From contig NC_088319.1 of the NCBI RefSeq assembly GCF_910592395.1, positions 15,808,001-15,872,000 of the forward strand: a stretch of 64,000 nt of DNA, given 5' to 3'. A model generated the notes under the pieces. That model did no database searches. It worked only from the letters and a program-made list of their open reading frames with translations, and was not told the DNA's origin. The stretch's first letter is position 1. Every line of letters begins with the position of its first letter. Position numbers and translations under genes: made by a program. Shown here piece by piece: positions 22,201 through 34,200 of this stretch. Source of the stretch: Lineus longissimus. Its lineage: Eukaryota > Nemertea > Pilidiophora > Heteronemertea > Lineidae.

Positions 22201-25200
22201 TTTTATTTTTCACCATTTACTTGCCCGACTGTCCGGAATAACATAATCTAAATTTCAGATTCACAACACCACGCGTTCTTTGATGCGTCGCGGTCAAACA
22301 TTGACAATTTAACTGCTAAAAGGCTTAAAAAATCAATTGTGGTCTTGTCTCATAGATAATTATCATCATTATCATCATTACCGGCATCGTAACCCTATTG
22401 GATTTTTGCAGGAGGTATGGAGTCCACTATAGGCTACTTTCCACCTATGTGGGATCTTTTACTTGCCCTGGCATAGACACTCAGGTACAAGGGACCACGG
22501 CTTTTAGTCTCATCCGACAGACCCTCGACTATTTCATACGTTAATGTACGTGTTGTGAAGAGCCAGGAATTTTAGTTCCTTGAAAAGCATAATTGTTTAC
22601 GCTATTTTGAAGAATATATCACTTGCAGTCAATCATAATCCGTATCGGTTTGGATTGTTACCCTACCTTGATAAGTTTCATAGAAAGCCTCCCGATCGTT
22701 GCGTTCATCGAGATTGTACGTCTCCGGGATGATGTCCGTCATTTTAAACCTCGGTTGACGGACTTTCTTCATCGTCATGGTCACCCGTTCATACTCACGC
22801 AGACTATTCATCAAACCGAGCTTGTTTGTCAACAATGTACAGTTTGGAACGTGATTCACCATTTGTTCACCTGCAGTAGAAATCATCAACATGTTAGACA
22901 GGTGGTCATGTAAGTTACGTCATGTTCCTAGGCTTTTTCCTTTCCCCAGGTATGGTATCAGAGATCTTCTGCCTGTTGGACTGAATTTACGATTTACATA
23001 GAAGAGATACGATCAATTTTACTAACCTTCTTTGAAGATAGTATAGTTAATCTGACTTTTACACTCCGTCCATTTCAACCGGAAATTCTCGCACGATTTC
23101 TCTGTCGTCCGCTTCCAGCCGAGATTGGTCAGGACATTCTCAACTCTGCAAAAACGAAATATGCGATAATATCTCAAACACTATGCAAAAAGATGCTCCG
23201 TATCACTCTGAAAGATGAAAAAAAATTTAAGTCCAAATATTTTTTTCTCACTGGATTTTTTTTCTGCTCAAAATGAAGAGACATTATCATTTTTGGACTC
23301 TGAAAATTTTTCAGAATTTTGAACTCTGAAAGATGAAAAAAATTTTAAGTCCAAATATTTTTTTCACTTGGTATGAAATCATGGTAAATCTCAATTCACC
23401 ATGGTAAATCATCATTTCACCATGATGAATTTGGATTCATTTTCGTATAAGGGAAGGGCCACCTTTGTAACCAAGTAACCTCCAATTAACTGAGGAGAAG
23501 GCAGACCACGCGCCTAATCACAGCAGGCAGACGACTGCAATTAACTTGCCACAGTTGGCATCCTCTTTATAGGAGGCAGACAATTGAGGTTCCTTATGGG
23601 CAACAACTCAAGTGAACGTACAAAGCTGTTCCATTGAAGCCTCCGATGTAAAACAGCGGCGTCTGATTGTTTGCCAGGCTGACAGTGGGTGGAGGGAGTC
23701 TTTTTGGTTTCTTCAGTGATGCGTCTGCAGCCGTATCGGTTTTCTCCTGAGAGTTGTTTGGACTTTTGATGCTCTCCCTCTTCTCCTGTTTCTTGTCTGT
23801 GGAAAAATGAGCAGAACGGTGAATTTTTATGGTCCAGAAATCATTTCATAGTTTATGGTGGGGCGGTCATTCCCCCATTATCTTGGCTGTTGCCTTGGTT
23901 TTGGCCTATACATTTCAGATCCACCCTCGCAGTGAGACAACGAATCCCTCCAGTTAGGTATCACTTCCTTAACAGTAAGGCACTCACGTCATCTCCTTAA
24001 CAACACTCTAATAGAGATGATCAAGAAACAATCATGAGCAACAAATTTTATTCTCACCAGTATCATCTTGTTGTTTTGGTCTCGGAGGTGAGGACTTGGA
24101 AGCACCAGATTCTGATAATCTCCTATTAGTCGTGGAAGCACCAGCGTCGGAGGATCTACGGTTCCCTGTGAAAGACAATACAGAAAAAATTTAGATATTT
24201 AGTACTACCACCTGAGGGATCAAAGCAGAATGATGATGTCATTGCAGCAACATGGCAAAATATCCAAGGTTTAAATAGAAATGTTCACCTCTGAGTATGA
24301 GAACTATACGAAATCTGTTAGACATAGCTGCCTTTGGTCATTTACGGTGATATTTGTGTAGAATTCGTCAGTTATGGACCATGGATAAGTTCGTCAGTAA
24401 CGGACCATATGGATTAGTACTTGGCTTTTATCATTAACTCACATAGGCATGGTGGTCACATAGATATCTTGGTTAAAGCACAATTCACCTGAACCATTTC
24501 ATGTTGGTCAAACCCTCAGGCAAATCTTGATCACCAAGCAGAATAATTGTGATAATTTGTGACAGAGCTTTCACTTGATACAATCAGTAATTGAGAAGCC
24601 CCTCAGCTATCTTTGTTAAAGGGCTTCAATGCTATTGTTTCATACTTGATCTGAAGATGATTCAATTAGACAAGATTAATTATCAACCCTTTCAGGTCAT
24701 CTTTGAGTAGCTGAATTATCCAAAGATGTTAGCTTGTTTGTCTCTGTGAGAGCAGTGTGTGTCCAGAATGGCTACTTTCCACCCATGCGGGTTCATTTGC
24801 CTTGGCTGATAATGAAGCGTGGCTATAATACTGTCCCATCCCAGACACAAAGAGCCTCGGTTTTCGACCCAAATGGCCCGGGGACTTGAATCCTTGACCT
24901 ACTGCTGGTAACACAGATTTGACGACTTTAATAGGCCATCCCGATTCTGGGAGTGAGAGGTCAATGGCCCGGGGACCTGAATCCTTGACCTACCGCTGGT
25001 AACACAGATTTAACGACTTTAATAGGCCATCCCGATTCTGGGAGTGAGAGGTCAATATTTGAGTAGTGCAGAAGTGGGTGAGAACATTTACAGCCAACAG
25101 CGGGGAGATGATCATTTGTGATTTTGCATGCAAGGGAGGTTTTTGTGAAATAGTATGGCATTGCAGCTTCAGGTATTTGGAATAAAAGGTATTTAGTGTT

Positions 25201-28200
25201 GAAGGTTCACCTAAATAGATAGAGAGAAATGAACAGCTGTAAAGAACATCTAGTGACATTGCCCAATTGCCCTTTGCTGAAAGATAATCTACAAGATGAT
25301 TAGTGAAACATGCAAAAATTGGTCATCAAGATCCTACAACTCTACAAGTGTCGTTTGATTCTGTGCAAAGCAGACATTGGGGGAGATGACTACAATGAAC
25401 GATAGCTTTTAACACAATTAACCAACCTGGTTTCTTGGTTAATTTGGGTGGTTTTCTTTTATGCATCTTATGAAATCTATCAAGCTAGAATGAATGAAAC
25501 AATATTATAATCGCTGAGGTGAAAGGTTACACCATGAAAACAGGGAAAGAGGCAATGGGTGATATGAATAAAGACTAGCAAATGCTTTTACTTCAATTTT
25601 GTACAGAAAGGCCTAGTGTAAATGTACATGGAGTTTTAGATAAAAGCATTTGCTAGTCTTTATTCATATCACCCATTGAAGGGACCGGGCACCCTGAAAG
25701 AAATCTGTGAATAATGTCATTTCGGGTCTCAAGGAGGCATAATATTTGCTTTTTGAAGTGCGAAAAATGGTTCCGGGAGTATTACGAAAATAGTCCTTTG
25801 AAAAACTTGAAACCTTTTTCTGGATCCGGATAAAAAGATCCGGAAATCCGGAGCACTCTCATCTATGAGTAGCACCTGTACCCACCTGCCAGCCAGCTCT
25901 TTGAGATGGAAGGGAAAGCTGATCTGAGTCTCCGAGGCCGTGCTGAACAGGAACGACAGTAACGGTATTCATTCATAGCTGCACAAAGGAAGCACATGAT
26001 TCACGTGTAACTCCATCTCTTGCAATGAAACACTAGGCATTTTGTCCAGTTTGTCAGGGAGAAGAAGAAAGCTTGCAAGTCTGTTGCACTGACAACTAAT
26101 ATGGAAGACTTAAGGGGTTTTTGAGGTTCAACTGTGACACGGACACCAAGAAGATTTTCCAGAACAGAATGCAGCTTCAGAGAAGAAACGAAGTAAATAT
26201 CAATTCAAAGTTTTATAGGAAGTCATTCAAAAGTGAAGCATGACTGACAATCACTTTATCCTAATCAAGTTATGACAGGAAAAACACTCCATAAGTACTC
26301 TCATTAGTCACTCAAAGTTGACACGGAAGTACTCCCTGACTTCACACAAAATTTCAGTTTTATGAATTATCAACAATTCCGCCCGAGTGCCGTAATTCGT
26401 AATCACACATGTTATCTAAAGATCAACTTTGCTTATGAGTTTACGTCCACTCCAAACCGGGATCAACGCTTTAGCCAGCGGTTTGTTTTAACGGCACATA
26501 TTCTGTAGCCACTGGTAATGCCTCATCAATAATAAATGGAAATTCATTAGAAATGGATTGCGGCTTGCAACGTGCCACAATCTTACAGTTGATGTGTATA
26601 CATGATGGCTAATATTAGTAACCAGGTGGCAACAATGGGAAAATAACATCATAATTTCAGCGGAATTCATGTAATTTTTGATAAAGCGAATGAACATAAT
26701 GAAATTATTAGCGGGGAATTATCAAAACAACGCAATCAACAGCGGGGTATTATCAACGACAGCTCCTGGCCATTAGTATTTTAGTTCATTTCAATAGGTC
26801 ACTTTTTTGTTCTGGGCTATTATTAGCAAATAAATCAAATATGTGTGCAAATATTTCCATGGCCAGATTCATTTCAGGGGGGTCACTTATTTTCTAAGAA
26901 TAGATATATTTTACAGAGAGGTAAACCAGTGTACTAACGGATAAACCACTTACTTTTATTAATCAAGGTTTGAAGCTTGCAGATCACTTTTCTATCCATA
27001 ATGAAGGATACCACATGACTGATAAGATCGAAGTCAATAACATATCAAATCTTAAACACCAAAATGCACACATTTGTGACTCGCTCTACCAAAACTAGGC
27101 GCTTGTCGCATCTGAACTCGACAGGTTGATACGGACTTGTTGTTCATTTCCCTATTGTAGACCTTTTGTGAAATCTATTACAAACTGATTTGGTCACATT
27201 TTACAAAAGGTCTACAATAGGGAAATGAACAACAAGTCCGTATCAACCTGTCAAGTTCAGATGCGACAAGCGCCTAGTTTTGGTAGAGCGGGTCACATTT
27301 TTGAAAAGACACTGACATATCAACACGACTTGCCAACTTCTAGACGTGTACATACATCAAGAAAAAGCTACTGAAAGTGTTGTCAACCTCAACAATACCT
27401 TGCTACAAAACACTTGCTGTTTGTTACCAAAATCACTAACAGCAACGTTGACCGATAATGACTTCGCCGCTGAAATTGATGCAGGCTTTGTCAATTTGTC
27501 AGCAGGTTGAATGAAGTCATTTCTGAACCAATCAAAAGCTATCATATGGAAAGTTAATAATGAAAGTGCTAAGTTAAGTGACCTGTATTAAGCACGTGCC
27601 GTTGAATCTATCATAATAATTTAGCTAGAATGGTGTGAAGGCAGTTTGAAAAGGTCTTCTATTAAGGTCAACAGAGTCATACGTGATCAACTGGAAAGCT
27701 TTTGAGGCCTCCAAAGCTGGGGAGTTTTGAGACGTAGGTCTTCAAAATATACTGTGGCTTGGGTTTTTATGCTCTTATGCTAGGCTGACAGAGACCAGCT
27801 CTGAATGGGTTAACGGAGGTTTTACCCATGATCCCTCACTGGTTGCCAAGGAAGTACAAAAACAACTGTTGACAAAAGTGGAAATTACATCGGCACATTA
27901 GCGGATATTTATAGAAGCAATTTCAATAAACCAATAATATATTCATCGCTGCGTCTATTCCGAGCCACGATGCAGCCGCAGAAAGCCATGAAGCAATATG
28001 GGATCCAAGTTGCCTAGTAACATGTAAACAGACTACGCAGGCAAGGCAGAAAAGAGGGGAAGCTAATTTCTGGAATCAAGGGTCTTCTAGTCTCAGAATA
28101 ACTGCAAGTTACTATGAGGTGTGTAAGTCACTTTGGCATAGTTTTGCATCATCCGCTCGATTCATAAAACCGACAGAAGCCTAGAGGTTCAAAAGAGAGG

Positions 28201-31200
28201 GGTTCCCGCAGTGGAAGAGATGAACACTTTGTAAATTTCCTTCAATTCGTTGTCAATTTCAAAGAACCTTGTCAAGCTTGAGCCATACCGAACTCTCAAG
28301 CCTTCTTTAGCAAACATCAACTAAACTCCTTCACGAAATAACGAAATGAACAAAATATGCTATAGAAATGGGCGTTGTGAGGAAAGCAATGTTCAAAAGT
28401 CAGACTAACCTCAATAATACAACATGTACTTCACAGAGAAGCTATAAAAGACTAACCAATTAAAGCTAATGAAAACAGAGAGATGGGAAACAAAAAGGAA
28501 GAAGTAAGGAGTGCACATGTCGGACATGAGTCGATATAAAACATAGACCTACCTCTCATCAACGGAGCACTAGTCAGCCACTCCCGATTTTGAATTCCTC
28601 GTCCACACAGATAGACGTACACAGTTTTTTCTTCAAAGACTTTTTGAACGCCTAACATTTTCAGCGGATTTATTTCCAAAGGCATTGTTAGAAAGTTCAG
28701 CAGGAATGAGGATGAAAATTCCACAAAAATAATGAAGTGTTGGATATATTTTTAGCTTAAGGTGTTTGGCTTTACACTGCTATGTTAATACCAGATATCA
28801 GGAAATTATCTAACTGGTGAATATCATAAGTCAATGTCCGTTTCCTAGAAATTGGTGCCATAATCGTACAAAATCATATCGTGAATCGTTTTGTGAATGA
28901 AAGAAAAGGAAAAAATATCGTCACAATCCATCAGATTAACCTTTAGTGGTGTTTATATTAGAATCTGCTAATCTCATAAAAGCTGCTTTTTTAATTCGTA
29001 GAATATGCGTCTGCTTTTATAGAAATATTAGAATGAATCAAGCTATCAATACACATTGTCCTGGTCACAGAGTCAAATACACAGGCAATGTTGACAGCTG
29101 TTCAATCAATAAAACGACCCCCTTGAAAATGATACTGCTGTTCAATCAATAAAGCGACCCCCTTGAAAATGATATTGCTGTTCAATCAATCAAACGGTCC
29201 CATGGTTATCAGAATTTCATTTTTTACCAAATATCTAGAGGAATTCATGAAGAAGAACTGTGCATTATCATTGGTCATAGACGGGTGACTGCTGTTCTTA
29301 CAAGATGTCCGGACAAAAAGAGTCGATTGGTCATGTCCACTGTTCTGAACTTAGCTGGGGGTAATATCAATTTGAAGCGTTCTGAGTGACACAGTGAATC
29401 GAGTTGGACAGTGACATGACCAGGTCTTTAAACAAATTTACAACACCAGAAAATGAAAATGCCACGGTTCTGATCTAAACAATTTATTGTTGATAACAAT
29501 AATATGGCAATATCAACTTGGTAAAATGGATGGAATGTGTTGGAATGTAGACAATGGGGTACAGGATTTCAACTCGCCCTTGGCCACCTTTCCGGGTAAC
29601 GGATGTGCATACCCCCTTTCCAAGGGAGCGACCCCTCCCCCAATAGTAATCACAGTCATTATGTACCGTAAATAGTACATTTAGCACTCCCTCAGTGTTA
29701 GTAATAGCCACAATCACTTACACATTTGAATGTTAGTAATAATCACTTTATGATATCAGTAGTAGTAATAGTCACATTCAAATGTTAGCAGTAATCACAT
29801 CTAAATGATTGTAATAGTCACATTCAAATCATAAAAGTTAGTAGCGATCACATCCCATTCATAATGTTAGTAGTGATCACATCCCATTCATAATGTTAGT
29901 AGACATCACACCCAGACAGCAAGTCGTGTTATCACACTCTGATCTATCTAAACTATATGTTATTCCTTTACCTTCTTCATTACCTGTGGCACCAGGGGGC
30001 TTCCACTCCGCCTTCGGGGACGGGGACCGAGTCTTCTGAGGAACCCGTGGCATATTCGATTGAGCTTGGCCTTGCGCATTCTTGAATGGGGGCGATACCA
30101 CGGACATTGTCCTCTTCGGGGAATTAGTTCCCGAAGAAGTCTGCCCCTGTGTTGGACCGCCTGGCGCTTGAGTAGACTTGCTGGCATCTGTCTGTTTCTG
30201 AGATGTCACTTTTGCCGTCGCAACTTGCGGCGACATCTTTGAAACTTGAGCAGCTGGTGGAGAGGATTTCCAAACTGGTGCAGACTTCACGGGAGACTGG
30301 GCGGCCGCCTTTTGGCTTGCATTGAAACTAGAATCAGATTTTGTATTCGAGTCAGATTTGGTTTGTTTAATGCCAGGTGAGATCTGTTTGACTGGTTCTG
30401 TCTTCGCTAATGTCTTCGGATCAACTTTCGTTGGAACTTTACCATTATTGTGCTGGCTCTTCACAGATGGCGCGTTTGCCAGTTTTGAATTGTCCGTCTT
30501 TAAAGAACTCGGCAGCTGTGGCTTCGGTAGTGTCGTCACAGATTTCGTTTCCGGTCCCCTCCTCTGAGAGGCCGGGGCAGATTTCTGCGGGTTAGACGAT
30601 GTATTGTTCGATACAGACCCATGGGCTGGAGCACCCGGCTGAGACCTTGATGTACCAGCAGGTGCAGATTTCTGAACTGCTTGTGCTGAGACTGGGACCC
30701 GCCGCTGTGATTCTTTATCAGGCCCCTTGCCAACCGGCTGTAAAGGCGGACTCGTGGTCATTTTCAACTTAATCGGACCCCCACTGTCTGTTGATTGTTT
30801 ATCTTGTTTCTGTGGTGAGGGCTTGTCCTGCTTTTTTATAAAATTCTTATTGTTTCCACCGTCATCTTTAGAACGACCCTTTGACATCACGTCAACAGCG
30901 TTAGCTGCAGTTTCCATCGAATCTCCTGTGGTCGACCCTAAGAACTTCGCATGCTGTGGTGAACTACTCAACTTAACAGCACCAATCGATCTAGTACCAT
31001 TCCGTAGATTCTTCCCAAGACCAGCGGACGCGACGTTAGCACCGAAATTTTCGATATTCATCTGTTGATCCTCTATTTCTTCTCCAAGATCTTGTTCTTG
31101 TTCTTCCTGCATGTCCTGCATCTCCGGCGTGTTTTCAATTTCTCCCTCTAACAAACAATCGCGCAACTTTTTCCGGAGCTCCTCAGGATCGTCCGGAGTC

Positions 31201-34200
31201 ATGATGAGCTCGTCATCAGTGTCATTGGCGTCCACACAATCGTCATCTTGAGCCTGCTGCATGTCACTGTCATCTCGTTTAGCGAAGACCGAGCGGGTGG
31301 ACGGAGCATACATCTTGCCCTTCCGGTGCCAGGGGTGAACATCACAGTAGCTGAAACACAGAGGTAGAGGAATTTCGTAGAATTTTTTCCAATTGTGAAT
31401 AGTTTGCTCTACACAAAAGAGATTGTGAATCTCTTGTGATTCTCTTGGGTGCGGAACACCAGGCCAGAGAAACTCAATAGGACTTAATCAGTTCCGTTAC
31501 ATACTGCCAGATGTCAGCAGATGTCATGCCAAGCGCTGCCAGAAGCAGACAGGTGTCGATACGGAAAGCGAGTATTTGTTTGACGACGACCCAGGGAAAT
31601 GAAACAATGAGATGAGACTGAAATAATATATTCTCAGAGCTCCTTTGTTTATAAAGGTGTGGAGACATTTCTTGGGGTGATGTTTGGCAGACGTTGAGCC
31701 ACCTGTGACCGCAGGGCAAAACCTTTACACAGCTTTTAATCCAAGACAATATAAAGAGCCGGAAAATATGATTTGAAAGAAATGTTATCAGTTGACTTTG
31801 TGATACAAACGTAGACATCTCAGTAACAGGTTTTTATTGTCATTCAGGTTTAGTCAAGTAAAGCAACAGTTCTATGACTGTGACTTATTCCAAAAATCTA
31901 TGGTGAAATTGCAGACAATCTCCAATTCATCATCTCTGGTAAAACTTCTGATCCATACCTTTGACAAATTCCCATCAACCAAGTGTCAATAGACTTGAGG
32001 GTGTATTTAGGAGAATGGTACGAGGTAGCGTTGAACTTGTAATGGTCGAAGACTTGCACTTTGCCCTTCTGCCAGCGGGCACCTATCGTCTTGGGGCCGT
32101 CCCCCAACCAGATCTCCACATGCACCATGTTGTGACGCTGCTTTTTGGCTGAAACGAGTCAAAACAAAACAGGTCTGATGTCAACGTTATAAAAGTATTC
32201 AGCTGAACCTCTCTACGGACTAAGTGTCTAAGGACACAACTTGGAGCGGAACTGACAACAGCTGTCCTTGATTGAGAGGTGTCCTCATAACAGAGGTCAG
32301 ATTCAATGAAAAGCACAACTTTGGACAAAAGGTATTGTCCCTATCAGAAACGATGTACTTAGAGAGAGGTATCTTGCAAGAGCAATTCCATTATAATCTC
32401 TTCTTGATCTGCAATTATCATAACCTGTACCTGTAAAGACTTTTGATTTTAGTTTAAATAGAGTCCACCAAACCAGAGGGAAGCACTTGTCTCTCTGTCG
32501 ACCCTCCTTTGGACATTAACTCAAATTCTAGCTGAAAAAGTGCACTAGCGCCTTCAAGCAAATGATCAATATGTCACTTATTCATTGACAATCGTAGCCA
32601 AGTCAACTGCTGTGAATTTTTATTCTTCAAATGACAAAACTAAACAGCTAGTCCTGGGATAACCTACGGCAAGCTTGATAATACCCCCATGAAAGCGTTT
32701 CATGGGGGTCGTCTTCTTCTCAGACAAAGGTCAAACAGTTCTAACTAATGAAAGACACTTCATGATGGTGTAAAACTCTCAATTGGAGTCGAAAGACAGT
32801 TTTCTGATGACATGGACGAGGGCGATTGATTTAGGGAGGATATTTCTGCTCCGTTGGCACCAAGTGCGCGTGAACTGTCATGGCGGCTCCTGTGTGGGTT
32901 TATTGTCAACATGATCATATCAAGGGCCTGGCGCTATTCTATTACAACAACAATAGACACACACATTAGCTTTGCACACTGCCATATTCGGAAACTGCAA
33001 ATAAAAGCCGTGGCAAATCGCTGGAAGTTTCTCGCAAATATCCATGGAAACTTTACCTAAACTTTTTTCGCACTCGTCAACTCTATTGTCCTCGCGCAAC
33101 TTACTAATGCAAACTTTCCAATCGCTACAAAGCCAATGTTCACGCCCGGGGCGATGTGTGTCAGTGCCTCGGCGACGGATCTGAAAATTCTATCAACAAG
33201 TGCAAATTTTGCCCGCGGAAATATCATGGAACAATACAGCAAACAACGCTTATTATCTGCGTGTTTACCCAGTGCCAATATGAAACAAATCTAGCTCTGA
33301 ACTCCAAAATACACTCGGCTTTCGATCTGAGTTGACATTTTCCCTGGCGTGCCATGAGTGTAGGCCTGAACAGAAAGTGTGTAAAAAGCCTTGGAACAGT
33401 GTATAGAATCGCTTCCAAATATCAAAGGCTCAGAAGAAAGGGACACCACAAGACCATTCATAGGCCTTTAATAATTAAGGAAGACATAGCCACATCAACC
33501 AACATCCTAAGATGATCAAAACCTTGACAATAGCAGCAAATTAGATAAATAAAATCAGGTAACTTATTTTCCTTTTACCGGTAATAGAGCACGTAGTACG
33601 GGAAATGTTTAAGATAATTTTTGAACCTCCCTCTTTAAAACTTTCATTCCAGACTTAAACTCAAAGGGTTAAACTGCCAATGTTGGCTTAAGCAAAACCT
33701 GTTGTTGCCTTTGATATTTTCCCAATATCCCTCGATAGCTAATGAGTCATAAAGGAATGAATTATTCAAAACGAGCTGATGCTCATAGTTATTCAAACCA
33801 CCACATGGTGGCACCACATGCAAAGTAAGACCGTGTGATGACGGGCAGTTGATCTTGTGGTGTTTGACTGCAACTAGTACTCCAGAGACTGGAGAGCCAT
33901 CATAGTAGGGCCGGTCTCCCCTCGCCCGTGCACAGCGCTTTTATACTACTGGGCTACATCTGGCCATTTCAGACCAGTTGAAAGTACCAATTGGCACTGT
34001 GAGACTTGAACCCATGACCTTCTGATAAAAAATCAGACGCTCTTCCACCGTTCAAGCATCAGCGGAACCACCTTGAGAAATTTTTTTCAAATACCTCAAC
34101 ACATTTCTTTGACATTCATGATGTTCTAACTGACAAAGGATCTAGACTCGAAAGATTTGAGTTTTCGAAAATATCTGGACCTTTCTTACCATTATGCTGT

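Larger units (their letters stand above)
20915..22351. mobile_element. 1437-bp element with 444-bp direct terminal repeats
   Basis: Two 444-base direct repeats (20915-21358 and 21908-22351) differ at only about three bases. Each starts GAGACAAGACCAC and ends with its exact complement GTGGTCTTGTCTC. The outer flanks carry ATAG on both sides, a likely 4-bp target duplication; the inner flanks do not match. The 549-base interior has no coding domain, and I see no primer-binding site or polypurine tract. TRIM-like, or two MITEs trapped as a composite. It lies in the intron before TTLL10 exon 9. Confidence 0.75.

Noticed and set aside
18831-22870. Calling the ligase TTLL3/TTLL8 or a polyglutamylase
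   Set aside because: The PLFYIGG start, [16 protein letters not shown] and EVNINPALH segments fit TTLL10 best from memory of the family.
25430-25490. [14 protein letters not shown] as a possible extra TTLL10 exon
   Set aside because: A fitting splice acceptor would give a stop codon in the phase required between exons 4 and 5.
33057-33418. Two overlapping minus-strand open frames near 33.2 kb
   Set aside because: No domain similarity and no splice phase compatible with the neighbouring NlpC exons.
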